Source of the DNA: Paenibacillus sp.
GTDB taxonomy: Bacteria; Bacillota; Bacilli; Paenibacillales; Paenibacillaceae
Direction: 5' to 3'
Assembly: GCA_023512345.1 (NCBI GenBank)
Contig: JAILZT010000004.1
Span: 1-64,000, forward strand
Length of the DNA: 64,000 bases
Shown: positions 37,141-45,421 of the stretch, piece after piece
How the letters are laid out: the number at the start of each line of letters is the position of its first letter
How positions within the stretch are numbered: the first letter of the stretch is position 1
The notes under the pieces: model-generated
What the model was told of the DNA's origin: nothing
Seen by the model: the letters and a program-made list of their open reading frames with translations, nothing else
Database searches by the model: none
Program-made: the position numbers and the translations under genes

Positions 37141-38845
37141 AATTTCAGGAATCGCGGCTTCAGCAGGAATTGCAGTAGCCCGTGCCTTTATCCTGGAACA
37201 TCCGGATTATACGATTACTAAGGCTGCAATCAGCGATACCGAAGCAGAAGTGGCAAAGCTGAACGATGCACTTGCAAATTCCAAATTGGAACTGCAAAGC
37301 ATTAAAGAACGCACTTTAGCTGAACTTGGAGAGAAAAAAGCTGAGATTTTCGAATCTCATTTGCTTATCCTCGAAGATCCAGAGCTGATTAGCCCCGTTG
37401 TCGACAAAATTCGTGATGAGTCTGTGAATGCGGACTATGCCTTGAATGAAGTAGCGGGTCAGTTTATTGAAATGTTCGAGAATATGAAGAGTGTTTACCT
37501 TCAGGAACGTGCGGCTGATATGCGCGATGTTACCAAACGTGTGCTAAATCATTTGTTGGGCATTCATTATGTCAGCCCTGCTGAAATCAGTGAAGAGGTT
37601 ATTGTTATTGCTGAGGATTTAACGCCTTCGGATACAGCACAGCTTAACCGTCAATTTGTAAAAGGTTTCACAACGAATATCGGCGGCCGTACCTCCCACT
37701 CGGCAATTATGGCTCGCTCACTGGAAATTCCTGCAGTTGTAGGCACCAAGAACGTTCTTTCTGAAGTGAAATCCGGCGATCTTGTGATTGTCGATGGTTT
37801 AAGCGGTGAAGTACTCATTAATCCTAGTGAAGCAGTTGTTGCTGAATACGTTTTGAAGCAGGAAGCTTACGATCGACAAATCGCAGAGTGGAAAAAACTC
37901 CGTGATGAACCTACCGTTTCAGCGGACGGTAAGCATGTTGAATTGGCTGCCAATATTGGTACACCTAATGATGTGAATGGTGTAATTGAAAATGGTGGAG
38001 AAGGTGTAGGCCTGTACCGTACTGAGTTCTTATACATGGGACGTGACAAGCTGCCTTCTGAAGAAGTGCAATACAATGCCTATCGTTCGGTTATCGAGAA
38101 CATGGGAGGTAAACCAGTTGTAGTTCGTACTCTAGATATCGGTGGCGATAAAGAACTGCCATATCTGGATCTTCCTAAAGAAATGAATCCGTTCCTTGGG
38201 TTCCGTGCAATCCGTCTTTGTCTTGATCGTCAAGACATCTTCCGGACTCAGCTTCGTGCTCTATTAAGAGCTAGTATTCATGGGGATTTGCGTATTATGT
38301 TCCCAATGATTGCTACACTTGGTGAATTCAGAGCAGCTCGTGACTTACTGCTAGAAGAAAAGGCTAATCTTATTGCTGAGGGTAAGGAAGTTTCTGATAA
38401 CATTCAGCTCGGTATTATGGTTGAGATTCCTTCTACAGCAGTACTGGCTGACCAGTTCGCCAAAGAAGTTGATTTCTTCAGCATCGGAACGAACGACCTG
38501 ATCCAATACACAATGGCTGCTGACCGTATGAATGAGCGGGTATCTTACCTGTATCAGCCTTACAATCCAGCTATTCTAAGATTGGTTAAAATTGTTATCG
38601 ATGCTGCTCATGCTGAGGGCAAATGGACTGGAATGTGCGGTGAGATGGCTGGGGATACTACAGCAATTCCATTGCTGCTGGGTCTTGGACTGGACGAATT
38701 CAGTATGAGTGCCACATCTATACTGCCGGCACGTAGTCAAATTTCCAAGCTGTCGGCTGCCGACATGAAGGAATTAGCTGCGAAGGCATTACAGATGGGG
38801 ACTGCTGAGGAAGTAGCAGCACTTGTTGAAAGCATCGGGAAGTAA
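37133..38845 (+). CDS. ptsI: PTS enzyme I (phosphoenolpyruvate-protein phosphotransferase)
   Basis: A 570-residue enzyme that autophosphorylates from phosphoenolpyruvate and phosphorylates HPr. The N-terminal half carries the phosphorylated H189 in [12 protein letters not shown] and the HPr-binding helices; the C-terminal barrel has [37 protein letters not shown] and the cysteine in GMCGEMAGD. It overlaps ptsH by 8 bases. Length and motifs are normal. Confidence 0.97.
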   Translation: MTKISGIAASAGIAVARAFILEHPDYTITKAAISDTEAEVAKLNDALANSKLELQSIKERTLAELGEKKAEIFESHLLILEDPELISPVVDKIRDESVNADYALNEVAGQFIEMFENMKSVYLQERAADMRDVTKRVLNHLLGIHYVSPAEISEEVIVIAEDLTPSDTAQLNRQFVKGFTTNIGGRTSHSAIMARSLEIPAVVGTKNVLSEVKSGDLVIVDGLSGEVLINPSEAVVAEYVLKQEAYDRQIAEWKKLRDEPTVSADGKHVELAANIGTPNDVNGVIENGGEGVGLYRTEFLYMGRDKLPSEEVQYNAYRSVIENMGGKPVVVRTLDIGGDKELPYLDLPKEMNPFLGFRAIRLCLDRQDIFRTQLRALLRASIHGDLRIMFPMIATLGEFRAARDLLLEEKANLIAEGKEVSDNIQLGIMVEIPSTAVLADQFAKEVDFFSIGTNDLIQYTMAADRMNERVSYLYQPYNPAILRLVKIVIDAAHAEGKWTGMCGEMAGDTTAIPLLLGLGLDEFSMSATSILPARSQISKLSAADMKELAAKALQMGTAEEVAALVESIGK

Positions 38846-38903
38846 GTTTTTTCACTGAAGTCTTTAATCCGTTTTAAGTAATACACTTTTCCAACTACTT
38901 ATT

Positions 38904-38932
38904 ACCGACTCCTTTGGGAGTCGGTTTTTTTT
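38904..38932 (+). terminator. Terminator of the ptsGHI operon
   Basis: CCGACTCC pairs with GGAGTCGG around TTTG and is followed by eight T. Confidence 0.92.
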
Positions 38933-38933
38933 C

Positions 38934-38976
38934 AAATATCAGAAAGTATAGAATTTCAGTATACTTTCTGATATTT
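38934..38976. repeat. Perfect 17-bp inverted repeat
   Basis: AAATATCAGAAAGTATA (38934-38950) and TATACTTTCTGATATTT (38960-38976) are perfect complements around a 9-base loop. It starts two bases after the T-run of the ptsI terminator. It could be a backup terminator or the relic of a mobile element end. Confidence 0.55.
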
Positions 38977-38981
38977 CTACG

Positions 38982-39023
38982 AGAAACGGATACCGTCCCA
39001 TTGAGGACGGCAAAGCCGTTTCT
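38982..39023. repeat. Nested hairpin element (AGAAACGG...CCGTTTCT)
   Basis: The outer arms AGAAACGG and CCGTTTCT enclose CCGTCC-CATTGA-GGACGG. The segment GGCAAAGCCGTTTCT (39009-39023) recurs with one change at 19968-19982, upstream of ilvD. This suggests a short dispersed repeat family, judged from two sites only. Confidence 0.4.
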
Positions 39024-39243
39024 TCTTGTGTCTTTTCGTCCACAAAGTGGGGTATATAATACGAGATGGTTTTGATATATACTTTCATAATAAAAGCTGC
39101 TTTATGATCATAAGTCTCAAATACACAAGATAATTTACCGATAATAATATTAGAAAAGAAATTCCTTTCTATAGGAACCCAAACCTGTGAACATATTGTT
39201 ACATATTATAGTAATGAATCCTGGGGAATTGTTCAGCAGTTTG

Positions 39244-39261
39244 CTTGCAAAGCGGTGCAAG
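39244..39261. promoter_or_regulatory. Possible LacI-family operator upstream of the pullulanase
   Basis: CTTGCA and TGCAAG form a perfect 6-bp inverted repeat around AAGCGG. Size and GC-containing centre resemble operators of LacI-type maltose/starch regulators. It lies about 80 bases before the pullulanase start. No regulator gene is adjacent. Confidence 0.35.
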
Positions 39262-39341
39262 TATTAAATTATTATTAAATGGCAACATTTGGAATAAAAG
39301 TTTCTCGGCATAAAGCCAGAAGCGATAGGATGGTGAGAATA

Positions 39342-41744
39342 ATGAAAAGCAATTATATAAATGCGGAATCAGCTATGGACACTTATGAAGGCAAGGACCT
39401 CGGTTTAACCTATTCTCCAGGAAGCAGTGTCTTTAAAGTATGGGCACCGACCGCAAAAGCTGTATCCTTGGTACTTTATGATACGGGTGGAAATGTAGAT
39501 GGAACAAGTGCTGTATCTGGGGTTTGGGACAGAGGACAGATCTTACAAATGCAACTTTGGGCCCATGGAGTATGGCAGATTAAAGTCAGAGAAGATCTAA
39601 ATGGAAAGTATTATATGTACCGTGTAACCTCTGAAGAAGGCGGAGTACAGGAGGTTGCTGATCCGTATGCAACTGCGGTATCTGCTAATGGAGTAAGGAT
39701 GGCTATTGTGGATTTAAAGAGTACAGATCCTGAGGGCTGGGACGAGGATGTATCACCGCCATTGTTACATCCTTCTGATGCTGTTCTGTATGAACTTCAT
39801 GTACGTGATTTTTCAATTCATGACAGTTCGGGAATGGTCTATAAGGGAAAGTATAAAGCTTTTACCGAAACTGGTCTCAAAGATGAGGAAGGAAATGCGC
39901 TTGGAATTGATCATTTGCTTGAACTTGGGATCACTCATGTGCATTTATTACCTGTATTCGATTTTCAGACCGTTGATGAATTTAAGGCGGGCGGTGATGG
40001 AGGCTCACCGAAGTCTCATTACACCGAATATAACTGGGGCTATGATCCCCAAAATTATAATGTACCAGAAGGTTCTTACAGCACAGATCCAGCCAATCCG
40101 GGGGTTCGTATCACTGAATTTAAGGAAATGGTTCAAAGCCTGCATCGTCATGGGATCTCAGTCATTATGGACGTCGTATATAATCACACCTACTCCGTGG
40201 AGAATGGTCCCTTTGATCGGTTAGTACCTGGATATTTTTACAGACATGATTATACTGGTCGGCTCTCGAACGGTTCGGGTGTTGGTAATGAATTGGCCAC
40301 AGAGCGTCCAATGGTAAGAAAGTATATCAAGGACTCGCTTTACTATTGGGCTAAAGAGTATCACATCGATGGATTTCGCTTTGATCTGATGGGTTTGATT
40401 GATAAGGTTACTATGCGTGAAATTGCTGAGGAGCTTCGCTTGGAGCTCAATCCTAATCTGCTTTTATACGGCGAGCCCTGGACAGGTGGGGATTCTCCCC
40501 TGATGAACAAAACGCTGAAGGGGGTACAACGGGGCAAAGGATATGCTGTATTTAATGATAATTTCCGCTCAGCGATTAAAGGAGATAGTGACGGCTGGGG
40601 GAGAGGTTTCGTAACGGGGGAGTATGGCAAGGAAAGTGCTGTGGCAGCAGGCATCAAAGGTGCAATCCATGATTTTACTGATTCCCCTATAGAAGCTGTT
40701 AATTATGTTACCGCACACGACAATTTAAACCTATGGGACAAAGTGCTTGCCGTACAGGGGAAAAGACAAGAAGCTAATTTTCCAGATCTCGAGAACGGGC
40801 AGTTGAAGGGCGGTGGCAGCGTCGAGGAAGTAGTTGCTCTAGCTAACCCGTATGTAACAGTGGGTGAGGGTCATGTGCTGGAGAGTGAAACCGTACGGCG
40901 TTCTCTCCTTGCCAATGGAATTGTCCTGACCTCACAGGGGATCCCTTTCTTGCATGCTGGAGATGAATTTCTCCGCAGTAAGTATGGGGACCACAACAGC
41001 TATCGAAGCAGTGATGCTGTTAATGCTATAAGATGGAACAACAAGAAGAAGTTTGCGCCTGTATTCAAGTATTATCAAGGATTGCTCGACCTGCGGCGCA
41101 GTCATCCGGCTTTTCGTCTTCATGGTCGGCAGGAGGTTGAACGCTCTCTAGAATTTATGCGCTGTGACGATGGAGTAGTGGCGTATACCCTTAAGAACAA
41201 TGCGGGCAGTGATCCTTGGAACAACATAGTTGTTATTTTTAACGCTAATTCTTGGCCGATATCAATAGATATGCCTCATACTTCAAGTCTTTGGAGTGTT
41301 GTTGTAGATCATAGCCGAGCAGGGAAGGATGCTTTCCGTGCCGTTGAGGGCAGCGGGGTACACGTTGAAGGACTGTCAATGATGGTGCTCTATGATGAAT
41401 GCGGCCAACCAGGCCCGCGTGCCAAGATAATTCAGGTTCACTATGACCGTCCCGATGGTGACTATCGTGGTTGGAACCTGTGGGTGTGGGGAACGGGAAT
41501 ACAGGATGGACAATGCGATTTCCGTTATATGGAGGATGGCCGGGCAGTGGCTATTATTGAAGCTTTGCCAGAGACGGAATCGATTGGATATATTCTAAGG
41601 GTTAACGATTGGGAGGAAAGGGATGGCAGCGGAGATCGATATATTGACTGTCCACCCGGGGAAGAACTGATCAGAATCGTGATCCACGATCGTGAAAATG
41701 ATTCCGGTGAAACAGCAGAGGATCACCTGCAGTTAACCAGTTAA
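39342..41744 (+). CDS. Type I pullulanase with a C-terminal CBM41-like domain
   Basis: An 800-residue debranching enzyme (GH13) that hydrolyses alpha-1,6 bonds in pullulan, glycogen or branched dextrins. It has an N-terminal CBM48-like domain (about 15-105; VFKVWAPTAKAVSLVLYD), the family motif YNWGYDPQNYNVPEGSYSTDP, and the four GH13 regions: DVVYNHTY, GFRFDLMGLID with the nucleophile, LYGEPWTG with the acid/base, and YVTAHDNLNLWDK. A carbohydrate-binding module of the CBM41/PUD type follows at about 696-785 (IQVHYDRPDGDYRGWNLWVWG), normally N-terminal in such enzymes. No signal peptide is present, so it acts in the cytosol. ATG 39342 follows GGTGAG; an upstream ATG at 39279 has no ribosome site. 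It appears monocistronic. Confidence 0.92.
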   Translation: MKSNYINAESAMDTYEGKDLGLTYSPGSSVFKVWAPTAKAVSLVLYDTGGNVDGTSAVSGVWDRGQILQMQLWAHGVWQIKVREDLNGKYYMYRVTSEEGGVQEVADPYATAVSANGVRMAIVDLKSTDPEGWDEDVSPPLLHPSDAVLYELHVRDFSIHDSSGMVYKGKYKAFTETGLKDEEGNALGIDHLLELGITHVHLLPVFDFQTVDEFKAGGDGGSPKSHYTEYNWGYDPQNYNVPEGSYSTDPANPGVRITEFKEMVQSLHRHGISVIMDVVYNHTYSVENGPFDRLVPGYFYRHDYTGRLSNGSGVGNELATERPMVRKYIKDSLYYWAKEYHIDGFRFDLMGLIDKVTMREIAEELRLELNPNLLLYGEPWTGGDSPLMNKTLKGVQRGKGYAVFNDNFRSAIKGDSDGWGRGFVTGEYGKESAVAAGIKGAIHDFTDSPIEAVNYVTAHDNLNLWDKVLAVQGKRQEANFPDLENGQLKGGGSVEEVVALANPYVTVGEGHVLESETVRRSLLANGIVLTSQGIPFLHAGDEFLRSKYGDHNSYRSSDAVNAIRWNNKKKFAPVFKYYQGLLDLRRSHPAFRLHGRQEVERSLEFMRCDDGVVAYTLKNNAGSDPWNNIVVIFNANSWPISIDMPHTSSLWSVVVDHSRAGKDAFRAVEGSGVHVEGLSMMVLYDECGQPGPRAKIIQVHYDRPDGDYRGWNLWVWGTGIQDGQCDFRYMEDGRAVAIIEALPETESIGYILRVNDWEERDGSGDRYIDCPPGEELIRIVIHDRENDSGETAEDHLQLTS

Positions 41745-41753
41745 AAAGTAAAC

Positions 41754-41798
41754 AAAGGCTGTTCCTGGTCATCCACAGATGACTTGGAACAGCCTTTT
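41754..41798. terminator. Bidirectional terminator between the pullulanase and a GGDEF gene
   Basis: AAAGGCTGTTCC and GGAACAGCCTTT, with inner GTCATC/GATGAC, form a strong stem followed by T on the plus strand. It separates convergent genes. Confidence 0.88.
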
Positions 41799-41809
41799 AG
41801 GTTAATGCC

Positions 41810-43423
41810 TTAAATATGCCCGTTCTTCTGATTTGGAAAGCCGTCATCAATTATTTCGCTATAGAGATTTGCTTCATTCCCGCCATGGCTCTTGGATCGA
41901 TACATTGCTAGATCAGCGGCACGGAGGAGATCATTGATGGTTTGACCATGCTGCGGATATAGAGCAACCCCTATGCTTGCTGAGGTATGGAAACTGGAGT
42001 CTTTGTTAACCGACCATGATTTATTGAACAGTTGAAGCAGGCGGTTCAGCATTTCATTAAGCATTTCGGGAGTGGAAAAGCGATGCAGTACGACGGCAAA
42101 CTCGTCACCTCCGATACGAAATGCTTGCCCGGCACCTTTTACAGTCTGTTGCAACTCTCTGGAGAGCAGTTGAAGGAATTCATCGCCGGCTAAATGGCCG
42201 AGAGTATCGTTCAGTTGTTTGAATCTGTCACAATCCAGCAGAGCAAGAGCTATTTCCTGCCGCCGTTCTTCCGGTTGGGTGATAAGGTTCTCCATGTACA
42301 TTTTAAAATGAGCCCTGTTGGGTATAGCGGTTAAATGGTCATAGAATGCTAATTTGTGAAGCCGTTCTTCGTATTGCTTGCGCTGGGTTATTTCACGGGA
42401 TACGAGCATGAACTGTGCTGGGAAGGAACGGCTTCCTGTAACCGGGGAGACTTTTGTCTCAAGCCATACCCATTGCCCATTCGCCCCCCGCATCCTCAAC
42501 TCAGACATACGAGGTGTACCTTGTACTACACTTTTTAATTTAGCCCAAGCAATCTCCGGTTCACGGATATAATTAGACAGCGGTTCCCCTTTTTTAGGGA
42601 TGTAACCGAGTGCAACGGAATGTGAAGGCGAAGCATACAGGATTAGTCCGTTGGGATCGGTCAGTACAATAAAGTCGGACATCGTTTCACCAATGAGCTG
42701 ATACAACGATTGTTCTTCCAGCATCTCATTTTGCAATGCAATAATTTTACGGCCCAAATAGATAATGACAAGGATGAGCAGAAACAAGAGTAGAGAATAT
42801 AGAGCGAACAAAGAACTTTTCTGCTCTTTAAATACAGTGGTTACCTGTTGGGCGTATGTGTCTATAAGATTCTCGGATCGATCGAGACTGGCTCGTGTTT
42901 CGTCCATCTGTAATTGTACAGTTACACTAGAGAATGACTCCGGTTTCCAGTTATTCTGCACACGTTCAGCTATCATAGTTCTGCCCATATCCGTCCATTT
43001 TGCAAAGGAAGAATCCAGCGACTCCAGCTCTTCTTTGAGTTCAGACAGCAATAATTCTTCCTGCTTTTGTTTGGAATTTGGCCTTTGGATGGAGGCAATA
43101 TTTTGAGTTACCTTATAAATACGCTCTTTGATCTGTGTTATGTTATCTTCAAATACCTGCGTGTATTGATCTCGTTCCTTGTTGGTAGTTAATGGCCCCA
43201 TAATGGAATGAAGTGCAAGGGAGGACTGGTGAAGGTCGCGATCTGCGTTTAATATAAGCTCTGAGTTCTGATAAACATCTTCGTATAATGAACTCGACAG
43301 CCTATTAATGGTATGGTTCAGATAGAGTAAAGATGTAATACTAATAGCAACCAATAGCACAGATATAGCAGCGAATAAAAGGATTAATCTACGCGTTATT
43401 TTGACCTCAGAAAAACCAGCCAC
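41810..43423 (-). CDS. Membrane diguanylate cyclase with PAS and GGDEF domains
   Basis: A 537-residue protein predicted to make cyclic di-GMP. Two membrane helices (about 10-33 and 205-226) bracket an extracellular four-helix-bundle-like region; a PAS domain (about 245-360; SDFIVLTDPNGLILYASPS) precedes the GGDEF domain (about 370-530; DHLTAIPNRAHF, then RIGGDEFAVVL). The active-site motif GGDEF is intact. The product-inhibition site R-x-x-D that usually sits five residues before it is absent (KGAG is found). The GTG start at 43423 lies 6 bases after GGGGAGAGG; the ATG two codons earlier abuts that site. There is no EAL domain. Confidence 0.88.
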   Translation of the reverse strand: MAGFSEVKITRRLILLFAAISVLLVAISITSLLYLNHTINRLSSSLYEDVYQNSELILNADRDLHQSSLALHSIMGPLTTNKERDQYTQVFEDNITQIKERIYKVTQNIASIQRPNSKQKQEELLLSELKEELESLDSSFAKWTDMGRTMIAERVQNNWKPESFSSVTVQLQMDETRASLDRSENLIDTYAQQVTTVFKEQKSSLFALYSLLLFLLILVIIYLGRKIIALQNEMLEEQSLYQLIGETMSDFIVLTDPNGLILYASPSHSVALGYIPKKGEPLSNYIREPEIAWAKLKSVVQGTPRMSELRMRGANGQWVWLETKVSPVTGSRSFPAQFMLVSREITQRKQYEERLHKLAFYDHLTAIPNRAHFKMYMENLITQPEERRQEIALALLDCDRFKQLNDTLGHLAGDEFLQLLSRELQQTVKGAGQAFRIGGDEFAVVLHRFSTPEMLNEMLNRLLQLFNKSWSVNKDSSFHTSASIGVALYPQHGQTINDLLRAADLAMYRSKSHGGNEANLYSEIIDDGFPNQKNGHI

Positions 43424-43899
43424 AATCATCCTCTCCCCGCATAAAACATAATTGAAAAATCACAATACACAGTTGCATAAAACGTTGGAGGAGATACAAA
43501 AAACAGGAGAACAAGGCCCCTGGTATTATCAAATATCCTATAGTTCAGTATATAGGACGTTCTACACAGAGAGCAATTACTTGTCTGATTTATACGCACT
43601 ACTAATTATAGGGAACTCTACTAGTTCTCCAAGTAGAATAGACCCTATTTATTGGTCTTGTGGGCCTATGTAACCCAATTACCGATAAGGATTTACAAAG
43701 TATGCCTGTAAAACAATAAATTGAAAGAGTTATGTATGACCTTCTATCTTATTCTATTTCGAATCCTTGAAACCTATTACCCAGCTTTGTAACAAACGAT
43801 GCAGTCTTTTGTACTGAATCGTTAATATTAAAATATAAACTTTATTTTTATCAGGATATTATCATAAAAAGGCTGACTAAAGTCATAGAACAGCTCGGC
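43424..43899. other. AT-rich intergenic region upstream of the pheS promoter
   Basis: Nearly 480 bases hold no convincing gene. Small inverted repeats occur, such as TCCTATA/TATAGGA near 43530-43552. A 73-codon frame from TTG 43452 has no ribosome site and no recognisable product. The promoter of the GGDEF gene was not located. Confidence 0.5.
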
Positions 43900-43928
43900 T
43901 TGCCAAATTGATTTGTTTTGCATATAAT
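43900..43928 (+). promoter_or_regulatory. Sigma-A promoter of pheST
   Basis: TTGCCA and a perfect TATAAT are separated by 17 bases. Transcription would start near 43935 and produce a leader of about 400 bases that contains the T-box. Confidence 0.75.
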
Positions 43929-43935
43929 AAATAGA

Positions 43936-44290
43936 CATATCTTTTCTTAATGAAAAAGATAATTGAATTGTAATTATTGTAAATGCAATGATGGAGAAGA
44001 GTAAGCAGTGCCTGACTTACAGGGAGGAGACGCCATGGATTGAGAGCGTTTCTATGAAGCAGAGCTGCCCAAGTTCACTCCGGAGCAGTTCCCTGAACTC
44101 TCACTCGGAAAGTTTCTTGAGTAGATTCAGTAGGGGATCACCGGCTGCAGACCGTTATTTCTGTATAAAGTGAGACGGATTATCTTGTCGTGCCGCAGAG
44201 AGGTTTCTCTGAAGCAGGATAGGAATGCTGTCTAACAAGGGTGGTACCACGGTCTTTTCGTCCCTTTACCGGGAGGAAAGGCCTTTTTTT
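43936..44290 (+). ncRNA. T-box riboswitch leader of pheST
   Basis: The invariant T-box AAGGGTGGTACCACGG lies at 44237-44252, directly followed by a terminator whose stem (GGTCTTTTCGTCCC paired with GGGAGGAAAGGCC) runs into seven T at about 44284-44290. The start of stem I, GATGGAGAAGAGTAAGCAG near 43988, also fits. Uncharged phenylalanine tRNA would pair with the T-box and prevent termination. A TTC specifier is expected; several TTC triplets are present and I did not assign one. Confidence 0.92.
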
Positions 44291-44334
44291 GTTTTGCTGA
44301 TTTGATAATGATTTGAAGGGGGCTGTACACGGCC

Positions 44335-45369
44335 ATGAAACAAAAATTGGAAGCATTAAAAATTGAGGCGTTAGCAAAGCTGCAGGAGGTTACTGATCCG
44401 CAGGCTCTGAACGATTTACGTGTGAAATACCTTGGTAAAAAGGGTGAACTGACAGAGGTTCTGCGTGGTATGGGAGGCCTTTCTGCCGAGGAGCGCCCAG
44501 TTATTGGTCTAGTTGTTAATGATGTGCGTGGTGCCATTGAAGAGATTATTGCCGCCAAGCAGGAAGCTTTCCAGCAGCAGGAGACTCAAAACCGTCTGCA
44601 AGCAGAAAAGGTAGACGTAACCTTGCCGGGCCGCAGCATGGCCCAAGGTGGTATTCATCCACTGACCAGAGTAGTTCAAGAGATCGAGGATATCTTCATT
44701 GGGATGGGCTATCGTGTAGCTGAAGGCCCAGAGGTAGAAACGGATTACTACAACTTCGAGGCCCTTAACTTGCCCAAAAACCACCCGGCACGCGATATGC
44801 AGGATTCCTTTTATTTAACGGATGATCTGCTCATGCGTACACAAACTTCGCCCGTTCAGATTCGGACCATGCAGGGAATGAAAGGTGAGGCTCCAGTTAA
44901 AATCATTTGCCCGGGCAAGGTATTTCGGCGTGATGATGATGACGCAACTCACTCCTTCCAATTCCATCAAGTCGAAGGCTTGGTTATCGGACGCAACATT
45001 CGGATGAGTGATCTTAAAGGAACTTTGCAGCAATTCGTGCAGGAGATGTTCGGTCCCCATACCGGAATCCGTCTTCGTCCAAGCTTCTTTCCTTTCACTG
45101 AGCCAAGTGTAGAGGTTGATGTAAGCTGCTTCAAATGCGGTGGTGAAGGCTGTAGACTGTGCAAACAAAGTGGCTGGCTGGAAATTCTCGGCGCAGGTAT
45201 GGTTCATCCAAAGGTTCTCGAGATGGGTGGATATGATCCAGCCGAGTTCAGCGGTTTCGCCTTTGGTATGGGTGTAGAGCGGATTGCCATGCTGAAATAC
45301 GGAGTCGATGATATCCGTAATTTCTACAATAACGATATGAGTTTTGTGAAGCAGTTTAAGGGCGTTTAG
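44335..45369 (+). CDS. pheS: Phenylalanyl-tRNA synthetase alpha subunit
   Basis: A 344-residue class II synthetase subunit that, with PheT, charges tRNA-Phe. It has an N-terminal coiled coil for tRNA binding (about 1-85), the catalytic core motifs [19 protein letters not shown], the motif 2 region [19 protein letters not shown], and motif 3 [17 protein letters not shown]. Cysteines in [17 protein letters not shown] match the usual insertion. AAGGGG lies 10 bases before ATG. It is under T-box control and followed by pheT 52 bases later. Confidence 0.98.
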   Translation: MKQKLEALKIEALAKLQEVTDPQALNDLRVKYLGKKGELTEVLRGMGGLSAEERPVIGLVVNDVRGAIEEIIAAKQEAFQQQETQNRLQAEKVDVTLPGRSMAQGGIHPLTRVVQEIEDIFIGMGYRVAEGPEVETDYYNFEALNLPKNHPARDMQDSFYLTDDLLMRTQTSPVQIRTMQGMKGEAPVKIICPGKVFRRDDDDATHSFQFHQVEGLVIGRNIRMSDLKGTLQQFVQEMFGPHTGIRLRPSFFPFTEPSVEVDVSCFKCGGEGCRLCKQSGWLEILGAGMVHPKVLEMGGYDPAEFSGFAFGMGVERIAMLKYGVDDIRNFYNNDMSFVKQFKGV

Positions 45370-45421
45370 ATTTTCATTTACTTAGATAAATACATCTGAA
45401 ACAAAAGGAAGTGAGCGGACA

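Larger units (their letters stand above)
38846..39341. other. Long intergenic region between ptsI and the pullulanase
   Basis: No gene is supported in about 500 bases. It holds the ptsI terminator, a 17-bp inverted repeat, a second hairpin element and a possible operator close to the pullulanase, each listed separately. The stretch 39030-39240 is AT-rich and holds nothing I recognise. Confidence 0.55.

Noticed and set aside
39242..39262. A cre site upstream of the pullulanase.
   Set aside because: The central CG falls out of register with the TGNAAN half-site; a LacI-type inverted repeat fits better.
43452..43673. A 73-codon frame from TTG in the gap upstream of pheS.
   Set aside because: There is no ribosome site, no recognisable domain, and the composition is that of AT-rich spacer.
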